This document shows positions 45,094 through 56,730 of a stretch of DNA of 64,000 nucleotides, one piece after another; position 1 is the stretch's first letter; every line of letters starts with the position of its first letter. The DNA comes from Erythroxylum novogranatense (lineage: Eukaryota > Streptophyta > Magnoliopsida > Malpighiales > Erythroxylaceae), in the NCBI GenBank assembly GCA_029891385.1, contig CM057230.1, positions 38,535,858 through 38,599,857 on the forward strand, read 5' to 3'. Under the pieces are notes generated by a model. The model was not told the DNA's origin, made no database searches, and saw only the letters and a program-made list of their open reading frames with translations. Position numbers and translations under genes: made by a program.

Positions 45094-45815
45094 AATCTCC
45101 CACTGACCTAAAGCCAATCTCCTGGTATCTAATACCATAAGCGAGTACATGAGAATCAAAACTCTTACGTGACAATGGCCGTCAACTAATCAAGAATGTT
45201 CTACTCTGGAATTCTCTCGATCGCGACATCACCTCCGCAATGATCTCTCGAATCGGATGATATCTGCGAGTACGTGTTTAGATCGTTGGTGAGACTTTGG
45301 TTCCTTTGCCTGAGCAATAGCCCCATTGTTGTCACAATACAACTGTATTGGCCCATCACAGCTAGGAACCACACCAAGTTTAGTAATGAACTTCTTGATC
45401 CAAACATCTTCCTTCTTTGCCTCGATGCAAAGAATGTACTCTACCTCGGTTGTCAAATCGTGATCGTCTCTTGTTTGGAACTCTTCCAACCGATCGCTTA
45501 GCCGTTCGATGTGAAAACATAACCGTTGGAATTTTGAATCATCCTATCGATTGAAAACGGCATCCAGTATGCCCGCTCACTTGGAGATTTCCATCCCATA
45601 TATCAAGAAAACATCCTTAGTCCTTCGCAAGTACTTGAGGATATTCTTGACACCACCCGATGACCTCACCAGATCCGATTGGTATCTGCTCGTGACACTC
45701 AGAGCATACGATACATCGGGCCTCGTACATAACATAGCATACATGATCGATCCTACTACAGATGCATACGGGATCTGATCCATGTGCATCCTCTCATCTT
45801 GTGTCTTAGGACACA
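45094..45815 (-). pseudogene. Copia A RNase H and end of polyprotein (broken)
   Basis: RNase H of Ty1/copia type. Motifs: DQIPYASVVGSIMYAMLCTRPDVSY and KNILKYLRRTKDVFL (45577-45816), then YCDNNGAIAQAKEPKSHQRS with the catalytic Asp (45229-45489), then DVAIERIP near the end. Several frameshifts separate these parts. Element B has the same segment (50220-50931) with different breaks, so the ancestral frame was open. A purine-rich GTGGGAGATT tract next to the LTR is the plus-strand primer. Confidence 0.85.
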
Positions 45816-45822
45816 TAGATTT

Positions 45823-47313
45823 CTAGAGTGTTATCCCATGAGACATGGGAAGAAACCCTCTCTTGGATTGCTCCATGCTAAACCTCTTTAGCATCTTGTC
45901 TATGTACGATGATTGTGAAAGACCAAGCAACCTCTTTGATCTATCTCTATAGATTCTTATCCCAAGGATAAAAGTTGCTTCACCAAGGTCTTTCATCGCA
46001 AATTGTTTGGACAACCAAATTTTAATTGATTGCAACATAGAAACATCGTTTCCCAGTAACAGTATGTCATCCACATATAGCACAAGGAATACGATTGCAG
46101 TCCCATTAACTTTCTTGTACACACAGTGTTCATCTGGATTTTGTGAGAAACCAAACTCTTTGATTACCTCATCAAAACGGATGTTCCAACTCCTGGATGC
46201 TTGCTTCAATCCATAAATGGATCTCTGAAGCTTGCATACCTTTTCGCCATTGATGGAAGTTAAGCCCTCTGGTTGTGTCATGTACACATCCTCGGCCAGA
46301 TTTCCATTAAGGAAAGCTGTCTTCACATCCATTTGCCATATCTCATAATCATAATGAGAGGCAATGGCTAGGAGTATCCGAATGGATTTAAGCATTGCTA
46401 CGGGGCTGAAGGTCTCGTCATAGTCAACTCCTTGTCTTTGACAAAATCCTTTGGCCACAAGCCTTGCTTTATAAGTAATCACATTACCATCCATGTCTGT
46501 TTTCTTCTTGAAAACCCATTTGCACCCTATAGGTTTTATCCCTTCAGGTGCATCAACCAAAGTCCATACTTGGTTTTGGTACATGGAATCCATTTCGGCT
46601 TTCATGACACAAAGCCATTTTTCAGACTCTGAACTTTTCAGAACCTCTTCATAGGTAACAGGCTCATCATCTTCTATGAGCAATACGTCATTCTGTTCAC
46701 TTACGAGAAATCCATATCTCTCGGGAACAGTGCGTATCCTACTTGACCTACGAACTTCGTGTGTAGTAGAAGGTTGAACTGTTACTTCATCTGAATGAGT
46801 GACAGTCTCAGGTTCAGGCAGTTGATCTGTGTCTGTTTGAGCATCTTGAACTTCTTCAAGTTCAACTTTGCTCCCACTGTCTTCTTGCAGAAGAAACTCT
46901 TTCTCTAAGAAGACAGCATGCTTTGAAACAAACACCTTTTGTTCCTCAGCAAGGTAGAATTGATATCCCATGGTCTCTTTAGGATATCCTACAAACAAAC
47001 ACTTGTCAGACTTTGCTTCAAGCTTATCTGACTGAATCCGCTTCACGTAAGCAGGACAACCCCAAACTTTCAAATGAGAAAGATAAGGTTTTCTGTTAGT
47101 CCACATCTCATATGGAGTAACATCAACTGTCTTAGAGGGAACTCTGTTTAGCAAGTAAACAGCTGTCTCTAGCGCATACCCCCAAAACGATTTTGGTAAC
47201 TTTGCGAAACCCATCATTGATCGTACCATGTCCAACAAGGTTCGATTTCTCCTTTCAGCCACACCATTGTCCTTGTGGTGTGTAAGGAGGAGTCCATTGA
47301 GATAAAATGTCAT
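45823..47313 (-). CDS. Copia A integrase C-terminal part and reverse transcriptase, 496-codon open frame
   Basis: The longest open frame in the window. It starts inside the integrase core with NGVAERRNRTLLDMVRSMM (catalytic Glu near residue 20) and the GKKPYLSHLKVWGC-type motif, then an acidic variable linker (about residues 140-240). Reverse transcriptase follows: GCKWVFKKKTDMDGNVITYK, WQMDVKTAFLNGNL (catalytic Asp at about 329), IYGLKQASRSWN, and LYVDDILLLGND (catalytic DD at 415-416). It ends at a stop (45823-45825) at the junction with RNase H, about where B reads on. RT copies the element RNA in cytoplasmic particles. The catalytic residues are intact; the frame lacks its own start because it is part of a polyprotein. 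Confidence 0.92.
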   Translation of the reverse strand: MTFYLNGLLLTHHKDNGVAERRNRTLLDMVRSMMGFAKLPKSFWGYALETAVYLLNRVPSKTVDVTPYEMWTNRKPYLSHLKVWGCPAYVKRIQSDKLEAKSDKCLFVGYPKETMGYQFYLAEEQKVFVSKHAVFLEKEFLLQEDSGSKVELEEVQDAQTDTDQLPEPETVTHSDEVTVQPSTTHEVRRSSRIRTVPERYGFLVSEQNDVLLIEDDEPVTYEEVLKSSESEKWLCVMKAEMDSMYQNQVWTLVDAPEGIKPIGCKWVFKKKTDMDGNVITYKARLVAKGFCQRQGVDYDETFSPVAMLKSIRILLAIASHYDYEIWQMDVKTAFLNGNLAEDVYMTQPEGLTSINGEKVCKLQRSIYGLKQASRSWNIRFDEVIKEFGFSQNPDEHCVYKKVNGTAIVFLVLYVDDILLLGNDVSMLQSIKIWLSKQFAMKDLGEATFILGIRIYRDRSKRLLGLSQSSYIDKMLKRFSMEQSKRGFLPMSHGITL

Positions 47314-47990
47314 TATCTCTGAGATAATCCGAAACTGTTGGTCTAAGTATTCTCCACCACGATCGGATCGTAATGCCTTGATACTTTTACCAAGTTGGTT
47401 TTCTACTTCATTTCAATTGTTTGAACTTTTCAAACGCTTGATTTGTATCTCATCGATACAAGTACCCATATCGAGAATAATCATCGATAAAGGTAATGAA
47501 GTAACGACAACCACTTCTAGCATGGATGGACATCGGACCGCATACATCTGAATGTATTAGATCTAATACTCCAGTCGCTCGTTCACCCTTTCCCTTGAAG
47601 GGTAACTTAGTCATCTTGCCTAATAAACAAGATTCGCATTTGTCATATGATTCATAATCAAATGACCCTAAACTGCCACTCTTATGGAGTTTAGCGATGC
47701 GTGTCTCATTTATATGGCCAAGTCGACAATGCCATAAGTAAGTTGACTTTAAATTATCTCTTTTATGCCGTTTGGTGTCATTGACATTCATAATTGGATG
47801 AGACATATCTAATATGTAAATACCATTGCATAATGTACCAGTACCATAAAGCATTCCATTAGAATTAATAGAACAACCATTGCTATTAAAATTCAAATGG
47901 AAACCAAACTCTATTTAAACAAGAAAGCATAATATGTTCTTTGTCAAACGGTACAAAATAACAATCATCCAATTCGAGTACAAGCCCAGT
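47314..47990 (-). pseudogene. Copia A integrase, zinc domain and core start (broken)
   Basis: Contains the HHCC zinc-binding domain (LWHCRLGHINETRI then CESCLLGKMTKLPF) and the first catalytic Asp in LDLIHSDVCGPM, followed by YFITFIDDYSRYGYLY (47450-47896). A frameshift near 47450 and further breaks at 47320-47440 separate it from the C-terminal part at 45823-47313. Element B keeps the same region open over 277 codons (52506-53339). Confidence 0.88.
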
Positions 47991-48399
47991 AGGGAGAGAC
48001 AAAACATAGGTTCCTACGGCTAATGCAGCAAACCTTGGCTCCATTTCCAACACGCAGTCTACTTCTCCCTTCATGAGTTGTCTACTGTCCCTTAGGCCCT
48101 GCATATCATTACATATGTGTAAGCCACAACCAGTATCAAATACCTATATGTTGTGATCAGAAACAGTATTAACCTCAATGACAAACATACCTGAAGTAGT
48201 TGAGGCATATGATGCCTTCTTCGCTTGATGACTCGAATAGACTTTGCAATTGCGCCTCCAATGGCCATCTTTACCCTGATGGAAGCAAGTTCCTATCAGG
48301 CGTTTCTTTGGTCTTCTTCTTGATGGCGCTTCCTTTGGTTTCTTGGCCTTCTTCTTCTTTGGGTTCTTTTCTTCTTTGAACCGGAAAGAAGAAGCGACC
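47991..48399 (-). pseudogene. Copia A gag knuckle and protease (broken)
   Basis: The basic gag end (KKKKAKKPKEAPSRRRPKK) is followed by a knuckle that reads CFHQGKDGHWRRNC: the second Cys of the CCHC motif is Gln. The protease follows with VFDTGCGLHICNDMQG (catalytic Asp), but the codon before VFDTG is TAG, where element B has Trp. The protease frame then shifts near 48050-48100. Gag upstream continues at 57995-58611 after the element B insertion. Confidence 0.86.
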
Positions 48400-48404
48400 A
48401 TTAG
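48400..48404 (+). repeat. Target-site duplication of copia B, left (ATTAG)
   Basis: ATTAG before the LTR at 48405 is repeated at 57990-57994 after the LTR that ends at 57989. Confidence 0.94.
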
Positions 48405-50205
48405 TGTAGGAAAATTCGGAGGAACATCACATGTTTCAAAGAGCGGAAAACAAAAATTTTGTTCCGGGACCTTCCGAAAACCAGATCCCGGTGTCGGTAT
48501 GAAAACTCAAACTGAATAGCCAATAGAGACTATCTCTAAAGGTATCCACGCAGAGATCGAAAACCTAACCGGATCAAACACCTTTGACCGGGAATAGCTA
48601 GAGCGAATAAAGCTCGCTAGAGCCTACCTCATCCTCTGGAGAGCTTGGATCAACGTGGAGGAGATGACAAAAGCTTGAAGAAGAAGATGAAGAAGCGATG
48701 ATGAAGATGAGAGCCTTGGGTTTTCTCAAAACCTCACTTCTTCCTTCATTCACGATGAAGCCTTTTACAAAGGTGTAAGAAAAACTCTTTCCTTGCCTTT
48801 TGACCAAGCCATACGATCATCTTCATCTCTCTTCCACCTTTATTGTTTTTTGTCCTTTAGTTATTAAATGAAGGTGATGACTAAGCTTCCAAATGGAAGC
48901 TTCTCCCATCTTCCACGTTACATGCACATATATATACATATATATATATATGTATTAATTAATTAATTAATTAATCATATATATATATGTATATATATTG
49001 CTAAAGTGGTCCAGTCACACTGGGGTCGATCCTACCGGGTCCCGGCATGGAAAAATCACCGAAAACCTTTTTCAGCAATATCAATGTCGTGATCTCATCG
49101 GGACATATCTCGATCTCATCGGGATCCATTTAAGCCAGTTGCTCTCTATAATTGGAACTCAGTCCAATACTATTTTACGGATTCTCTGAAACACTCTTAT
49201 GCGTGTGACCCTTTAGGTTCCCAGTTATGTTGGCCACTTAGATTAACAATTAATCTGAGCAAGTCATGAGCGGTATCTAGCAACACATCATGACCCCCAA
49301 TTGACCGGAAAGTAATCGGTTTGATGAATTCATCACGAACCAGATCACGAACCCTTCCATAGACAATTACTGTGCAATTCGTCCTTTCATCATCCTATAC
49401 CCCACTTGGTTATGAGTATGACTAATATGTCAACTCTTACTAGACTAAGTCTAGCCCAAGTGAAATCAGTTCCTGTTTGAGGACTCATTACTTTATATGT
49501 CAATGAAGACACTCTTCATGACATAGTCATGCTCTGGCCAGAGACTTAAAGTAATGATCCGATAAGAGGCAGGGTATCTCTTACATTCTCACGAAGTGAT
49601 GAATCCTTTATTGGCTACTCAATTACCTTGAATACCTCAAATGTACTCAAGCACCATCCTATGAGTAACCTCTGAAGGCCACAAGGAATGGAGTCAAAAT
49701 GCGAGGATCGGTATCAAGATATCCTTGAGTACCTCAAGTCTAAGGATACTTGCACCATTGCTATGATGAGATTATCACCGACATTAAATCCATGTGATGA
49801 TCTCGTGGCGAATCATCAATGAACTTACTACCACTAGTAAGCATCCATATGTCAACTCTAAATATCTCATATTTACAGTTTACGAGATCCACCGCTGATC
49901 CAATCGAGGAGTATGACATATGCTAGTCGTGGGATTAATGATGTCCATCTCATTAATCCTATGACTAGGAAAATTTGAATCTTGACATAATTGCACATGA
50001 TAGGAATCTCAAGATTATGATCACATCATAATTTCCTTCATGCTATGTCATATATCATGGACATCATTAATTTGATTAAAGATCAATATCAATTCATAAA
50101 GAACATCAAATAAATGAAACATGCCTTTCTTTATTTATTCATAAAGTGCATACATGACTATGAACAAAAACGCTAAAGGGATTGCCTTTAGGCACTACTC
50201 TAACA
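48405..50205 (-). repeat. Copia B 3' LTR (1.80 kb)
   Basis: Plus-strand ends TGTAGGAAAATTCGG and CACTACTCTAACA. The TA-rich hairpin tract is at 48928-48999. It differs from 56163-57989 mostly at CAG/CTG/CCTGG words (for example GAGCGAATAAAGCTCGCTAG near 48601 versus GAACAGAATAAAGCCTGCTA near 56367) and at homopolymers, and much less elsewhere. Confidence 0.92.
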
Positions 50206-52500
50206 ATCTCCCACTTGACCTAAAGCCAATCGCCTTGGTATCTAATACCATAAGCGAGTACATGAGAATCAAAATTCTTCGTGACAATGGCCGTCAGCGG
50301 ATCAACAATGTTACGCTCTGTGGGAATCCTCTCGATCGCGACATCACCTCTAGCAATGATCTCTCGAATCGGATGATATCTGCGAAATGCGTGTTTAGAT
50401 CGTTGGTGAGACCTCGGTTCTTTTGCTCGAGCAATAGCCCCATTGTTGTCACAATACAACCGTATGGGTCCATCACACTAGGAACCACACCAAGTTGAAA
50501 TGAACTTTTGATCCAAACGACTTCCTTTGCGCCTCGATGCAAAGAATGTACTCTGCCTCGGTCGTCGAATCAGCAGTCGTCTCTTGTTTGGAACTCTTCC
50601 AACTGACCGCTCCGTCGTTTAGCGTGAAAACATAACCTAACTGGGATCTAGAGTCATCCTTGTCGATTAGGCGGCATCCGTATGCCGCTCACTTGGAGAT
50701 TTCCATCTCCATATATCAAGAAAACATCCTTAGTCCTTGCAAGTACTTGAGGATATTCTTGACAGCTACCCAGTGACCCTCACCAGGATCCGATTGGTAT
50801 CTGCTCGTGACACTCAGAGCATACGATACATCGGGCCTCGTACATAACATAGCATACATGATCGATCCTACTGCAGATGCATACGGGATCTGATCCATGC
50901 GAATCCTCTCATCTTGTGTCTTAGGACACATAGATTTCGAGTGTTATCCATGAGTAATGGGAAGAAACCCTCTCTTGGATTGCTCCATGCTAAACCTCTT
51001 TAGCATCTTGTCTATGTACGATGATTGTGAAAGACCAAGCAACCTCTTTGATCTATCTCTATAGATCTTTATCCCAAGGATATAAGTTGCTTCACCAAGG
51101 TCTTTCATCGCAAATTGCTTGGACAACCAAATTTTAACTGATTGCATCAATGAGACATCGTTTCCGAGTAACAGTATGTCATCTACATACAACACAAGGA
51201 AAACGATTGCATTCCATTAACCTTCTTGTACACACGGTGTTCATCCGAATTTTGAGAAACCAAACTCTTTGATTGACTCATCAAAGCGGATGTTCCAACT
51301 CTGGATGCTTGCTTGATCCATAGATGGATTTACGAAGCTTGCATACCTTTTCGCCATCATGGAAGTGAAGCCCTCTAGTTGTGTCATGTACACATCCTCG
51401 CCGATTTACATTAGGAAAGTCGTCTTCACATCCATTTGCCATATCTCATAATCATAATGAGCGGCAATGGCTAGGAGTATCCGAATGGATTTGAGCATTG
51501 CTACTGGTGAAGGTCTCGTCATAGTCAACTCCTTGTCTTTGGCGAAATCCTTTGGCCACAAGCCTTGCTTTGTAGGTAATCACATTACCATCCATGTCGG
51601 TTTTCTTCTTGAAAACCCATTTGCACCCTATAGGTTTTATCCCTTGGTGCATCAACCAAAGTCCATACTTGGTTTATGTACATGGAATCCATTTCGCTTT
51701 CATGGCACAAAGCTATTTTTCGACTCGAACTTTTCGAACCTCTTCATAGGTAGCAGGCTCATCATCTTCTATGAGCAATCGTCATTCTGTTCACTTACGA
51801 AATCCATATTTCTCGGGAGCGATCGCATCCTACTTGACCTCTGAACTTCGTGTGTCACGAAGGTTGGCTATTACTTCATCCGAATGAGTGGCAGTCTCGA
51901 GTTTAAGCGATTGATCGTGCTTGTTTGATCATCTTGAACTTCTTCAAGTTCGACTTTGCTCCATTGTCCTCTTGCGGAAGAAACTCTTTTCTAAGAAGAC
52001 AGCATGCTTTGAAACAAACACCTTTTGTTCCTCGTGAGGTAGAATTGATATCCCATGGTCTCTTTAGGATATCCTACAAACAAACACTTATCGACTTTGC
52101 TTCAAGCTTATCGACCGAATCCGCTTCACGTAAGCAGGACAACCCCATACTTTCGGATGAGTAAGATAAGGTTTTCGCTAGTCCACATCTCATATGGAGT
52201 AACATCAACATCTTAGAGGGAACTCTGTTTAACAAGTAAGCAATTTGTCTACAGCGCATACCCCAAAACGATTTTGGTAACTTCGAAACCCATCATTGAT
52301 CGTACCATGTCCAAAAGGTTCGATTTCTCCTTTCACCACACCATTGTCTTTGCGGCGTGTAAGGAGGAGTCCATTGAGATAATATCCCATTATCTACGAG
52401 ATAATCCGAAGCTGTTGGTCTAAGTATTCTCCACCACGATCGGATCGTAATGCCTTGATACTTTTACCAAGTGGTTTCTACTTCATTTCGAATTGTTTGA
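50206..52500 (-). pseudogene. Copia B RNase H, reverse transcriptase and integrase C-terminal part (many frameshifts)
   Basis: The same domains as copia A 45094-47313. Open pieces include the RNase H motif YCDNNGAIARAKEPRSHQRS (50220-50459), DQIPYASAVGSIMYAML (50716-50931), RT with MLYVDDILLLGND and IWLSKQFAMKDLGEATYILG (50944-51195) and GCKWVFKKKTDMDGNVITYK (51452-51655). Between them the frame shifts every 50-150 bp. Most shifts fall where A has CAG or CTG and B has CG, for example three within 30 bp near 51718-51745. The nearby B segment 52506-53339 is intact, so the damage is patchy. Confidence 0.88.
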
Positions 52501-52505
52501 ACTTT

Positions 52506-53339
52506 TCAAACACTTGATTTGTATCTCATCATATACAAGTACCCATATCGTGAATAATCATCGATAAAGGTAATGAAATAACGACAACCACTTCTGGCAT
52601 GGATGGACATCGGACCGCATACATCTGAATGTATTAGGTCTAATACTCCAATCGCTCGTTCACCCTTTCCCTTGAAGGGTAACTTAGTCATCTTGCCTAA
52701 TAAACAAGATTCGCATGTGTCATATGATTCATAATCAAATGACCCTAAACTACCACTCTTATGGAGTTTAGCGATGCGTGTCTCATTTATATGGCCAAGC
52801 CGACAATGCCATAAGTAAGTTGACTTTAGATTATCTCTTTTATACCGTTTGGTGTCATTGACATTTAAAATTGGATTAGACATATCTAATATGTAAATAC
52901 CATTGCACAATGTACCAGTTCCATAAAGCATTCCATTAGAATTGATAGAACAACCATTGCTATTAAAATTCATATGGAATCCAGCTCTATTCAGACAAGA
53001 AACAGACAATATATTCTTTGTCAAAACGGGTACAAAATAACAATCATCCAATTCCAGTACAAGCCCAGTAGGGAGATACAAAACATAGGTTCCTACGGCT
53101 AATGCAGCAACTCTTGCTCCATTTCCAACACGTAGGTCTACTTCTCCCTTCATGAGTTGCCTACTGTCCCTGAGGCCCTGCATATCATTACATATGTGAG
53201 AGCCACAACCAGTATCAAATACCCAAATGTTGTGATCGAGAATGAGATTAACTTCAATGACATACAAACTGAAGTAGTCGAGGCATCGATGCCTTTTACG
53301 CTTCGGCGACTCGAATAGACTTTGCAATTGCACCTCCAA
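52506..53339 (-). CDS. Copia B protease and integrase N-terminal part, 277-codon open frame
   Basis: Part of the polyprotein. Protease with WVFDTGCGSHICNDMQGL (catalytic Asp; the Trp before it is intact, unlike in A) and GNGARVAALAVGTYVL, then the integrase HHCC domain (LWHCRLGHINETRI, CESCLLGKMTKLPF) and the first catalytic Asp in LDLIHSDVCGPMSIHA, with FITFIDDYSRYGYLY. The frame is closed by a stop at 52506-52508 where the integrase core should go on. It is 85-90% or more like the matching region of A by eye. Confidence 0.9.
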   Translation of the reverse strand: MEVQLQSLFESPKRKRHRCLDYFSLYVIEVNLILDHNIWVFDTGCGSHICNDMQGLRDSRQLMKGEVDLRVGNGARVAALAVGTYVLYLPTGLVLELDDCYFVPVLTKNILSVSCLNRAGFHMNFNSNGCSINSNGMLYGTGTLCNGIYILDMSNPILNVNDTKRYKRDNLKSTYLWHCRLGHINETRIAKLHKSGSLGSFDYESYDTCESCLLGKMTKLPFKGKGERAIGVLDLIHSDVCGPMSIHARSGCRYFITFIDDYSRYGYLYMMRYKSSV

Positions 53340-54083
53340 TGGCCATCTTTCTTTGATGGCAGCAAGTTCCTTCGGCGACTTCTTTGGTCTTCTTCTTGAT
53401 GGCGCTTCCTTTGGTTTCTTTGCCTTCTTCTTCTTTGGGTTCTTTTCTTCTTGGAACTCAAGAAGAAGAAGCTACTACCAACACTTACTTACTATCACTC
53501 TTGATAGTCCGCTTTCAAATTGTCTTGAGCAGATTGATCATTCAGTATTGTAGTGGATATTTGGTTCATCCGATAGTTTAACACAAACTGTGCATAACTA
53601 TCGGACAATCCAACCGTAATTAAGTCTATACTTAACTCATGATCCATTGCAAAACCTAAGGCGACCAATCTCTCAATATAGCCATTCATCTTCGAGCGTC
53701 TTGCATGCCAGATGTCCCCGAGCCATCTTTAATGGTGAAGAGAAGCCTTGAGGTCTCGAACCTTTCGGATCGGGCTTGCTCGTCAAGCGGCTCCCAAGAT
53801 GAAATACTATAGTGTGAGCATCCATGGACTCATCCGCTTCTGCGACTCTGGTGACATCGAGGCAAGCATGATCTGATAGCCATGTCCTTGTCCTTTAGAT
53901 GCTTACTATATGCCTTTGATCATCATCGAAGCATCGACGGCGAGTGCATCTGGAAGCGGAAAATCTAGGATATATCCGGACCTTCGGATCGAGAACTATT
54001 CTCGATTCCTTAACCGATCGAAAATTCGGTCCGATTAACTTGTTGGAATCCATAAGCGAACGAAGATTCACACTTGACGACAT
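53340..54083 (-). pseudogene. Copia B gag (broken)
   Basis: Starts at ATG 54083 with MSSSVNLRSLMDSNKLIGPN, as in A. Conserved pieces are NGYIERLVALGFAMDHELSI and QFVLNYRMNQISTTI (53495-53689) and the basic tail KKKRTQRRRRQRNQRKRHQE (53400-53461) leading to the knuckle HWRCNCKVYSS. Frameshifts occur repeatedly at 53700-54000, again mainly where A has CAG or CTG. The zinc knuckle cysteines cannot be read in one frame. Confidence 0.85.
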
Positions 54084-54270
54084 TTTCAAACAACCTACAC
54101 GGATAGAGAGGAAGAATGTTAGAATAGGAATAGCTGCATAATCATAAGGACTTGAATGATATGCAAAAGAGCTCCACTAGTTTCATAGAATCCATAACTC
54201 TCATTACTGAATCCAAAGAAACAAAGTGACATAATGTCCTAGTGGGTTGATATCCGATATTGCTAAGAAT

Positions 54271-54665
54271 GACCTTGGGTTTACCCAACAAGCCACAACT
54301 TAGGTCAATCGGTAGGTATCGAACATACCAATTGCATCATCGATAACCGACATTGAGAATGACCTTGGGTTTACCCAACAAGCCACCTTATGTCTCGGGA
54401 GGTATCAGATATACCAATTACATCTTAGACACAACTATCGATCAGTGCTATCAACTTGTTGATGTATGCACTTACATTGGTTATCAACTCTTTGATGCGC
54501 ATACATCCGATGTATGCTACCCAATTTTACCTCTGTCCACGTTGACCTTGAGTTTACTCAGCAAACCAACACTTCCAGTGAAAACCAACCCATTAATCAG
54601 AAAATCATATTTTCATGGTGCGAACATATCCGTATAGAGTGAGCTTGGGTTTACCCAACAACCCA
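54271..54665. repeat. TTGGGTTTACCCAA units in copia B leader
   Basis: Four degenerate units GACCTTGGGTTTACCCAACA start near 54271, 54361, 54543 and 54641. The core TTGGGTTTACCCAA is an inverted repeat. The A leader has the same set near 58797, 58887, 59071 and 59169. Confidence 0.85.
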
Positions 54666-54859
54666 TCCCTATAAGAACTCTGGTTCTTACCATATTAATG
54701 GAAGGCGTTAGTTTTTCATATACCGAGGAGGAATTTAGAAACTCTAGACTCCAAGCTGAAGGATCATAGTCACTAGGACTATATGGCATGATTTAGGTTT
54801 CATTAATCAAATTGAATCAATCCTTATAATCATCCATGGACTCATCCATCCTGAGCATG

Positions 54860-55045
54860 TCACAAGTCGACTTACAACGAATGCAAGTCGCCTTATGCTC
54901 CTGCCCACACACAAGTCGACTTATCTAACATAAGTCGCCTTATGCACTGCCCAAGCACAAGTCGCCTTGTATGATGCTACAAGTCGCCTTATGCACAGAC
55001 CTTGAACAAGTCGCCTTATGCACAGCACAAGTCGACTTATCCATC
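54860..55045. repeat. AAGTCG(A/C)CTT palindrome array in copia B leader
   Basis: About nine units in 185 bp, spaced 16-27 bp, most followed by ATGC. The pure palindrome AAGTCGACTT alternates with AAGTCGCCTT, where the symmetry is broken by one base. Confidence 0.9.
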
Positions 55046-56149
55046 AAAATTTGCTATTTTTCTAATCGGCTAATTTCTCAATCAATGCAATTCCAATTCT
55101 CAACACCATTATACCTAAGGTAATATCTGTAAAATTGATGTCTCAATGAACACTTCATTGTTTCATGAATGCCTTAAATAGTCAAACTATATGAAAAGCT
55201 TGAAATGAGTCATAACTCTAAGATTTTCAAATAATTTAGGAACACCCAAATTATCACCCTAAGCATCTCAAGCTAGTGTATACACTCTCAAAACTACTCC
55301 GGCACTTGTCACAAAAATTGTGACGGCCAAAACAAGCAAGAAAATGAAATATACTAACGAGACACAAATGTGACCAATTCGGCATTCAAAAATTCTTGGA
55401 AAAGCAACTTCAAGCAATGCACTTTGGCGATCATACCACATCAAGATAACACATTTTTAATCACATTAAAAATGGTGCAAGGCATTGGAACTGAAAAAGC
55501 ACACTCAATCAAGCCAAGCAAAACAGTCTCAACAATTTCCACAAAACTGTCCAGTTCTGTACATTGCTCGAAATGATCAATGAAACAATTTCAATAAATT
55601 TTGAGAAAATTACATAGGTTACTACATGTTCATAAAATGCTACCTGAATTTTTTCAGGATTTTAGGCCATCAAAAACTCAGTCAACCAAAATAGCAAAAC
55701 CGATTCAAAATCTGTGTTCATCAGCACAGCAATTCCCAACAGTATAGAATAAATTCGTGAATAAATATCCAATCACCTTGAAATCCAATTTCCATGCTCA
55801 CAGACATTCACCAACATCTTAGAGATATTTAGGTGAAGGAAAATCCAGAAAACGATTTTTCTAGAATTTATTCTCAATTTTATACTCATACCTGTCCACA
55901 GAGTGTTTCACAAAACAGCATCTGGAACCTTAGGGAATTAATTAGCAAAACTATATCAAATCAAATCGATAAATTCTGAAAATTCATAGACATATTCTAT
56001 AACATGTTATGAACAATCCTGGGCAGAAAAATTTCGAAAACCCTATCTCTATAGCAATTCGAAATCTGAACAGAATGCATGCTACAACATCACAAGCAAT
56101 TAAGGTTTATGATCTAGCTTCAGTTAAAGCTTCATACACGACACCAGAC

Positions 56150-56161
56150 GCTCTGATACCA
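56150..56161 (-). promoter_or_regulatory. Copia B primer-binding site
   Basis: Reads TGGTATCAGAGC on the minus strand, one base inside the 5' LTR (56163-57989). It is complementary to initiator tRNA-Met. Confidence 0.95.
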
Positions 56162-56162
56162 C

Positions 56163-56695
56163 TGTAGGAAAATCCCGGGAGGAACATCACATGTTCCAGC
56201 AGCGGAAAATAAAAATTTTTGTTCCCGGAACCTTCCCGAAAACCCAGGATCCCGGTGTCGGTATGAAAACTCAAACCTGAATAGCCAATAGAGACTATCT
56301 CTAAAGGTATCCACGCAGAGATCAGAAAACCTAACCGGATCAAACACCTTTGACCTGGGAATAGCTAGAACAGAATAAAGCCTGCTAGAGCCTACCTCTG
56401 TCCTCTGGAGAGCTTGGATCAACGTGGAGGAGATGACAAAAGCTTGAAGAAGAAGATGAAGAAACGATGATGAAGATGAGAGCCTTGGGTTTTTCTCAAA
56501 AACCTCACTTCTTCCTTCATTCACGATGAAGCCTTTTACAAAAGGTGTAAGAAAAACTCTTTTCCTTGCCTTTTGACCAAGCCATACGATCATCTTCATC
56601 TCTCTTCCACCTTTATTGTTTTTTGTCCTTTAGTTATTAAATGAAGGTGATGACTAAGCTTCCAAATGGAAGCTTCTCCCATCTTCCACGTTACA

Positions 56696-56730
<35 letters not shown>

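Larger units (their letters stand above)
54084..56149 (-). other. Copia B leader (about 2.07 kb) between PBS and gag
   Basis: An unusually long untranslated leader. From the gag side it has four copies of a ~25-bp unit around TTGGGTTTACCCAA (54271, 54361, 54543, 54641), then nine copies of AAGTCG(A/C)CTT at 54860-55045, then AT-rich sequence to the primer-binding site. No open frame with a domain is visible. The matching leader of A (58612-60633) has the same layout, so the structure is family-wide. Confidence 0.85.

Noticed and set aside
54860..55045. AAGTCGACTT array as cloning or vector sequence because it contains SalI sites
   Set aside because: The sites lie at equivalent positions in two elements, vary in sequence and are embedded in retrotransposon leader; no vector sequence is seen.
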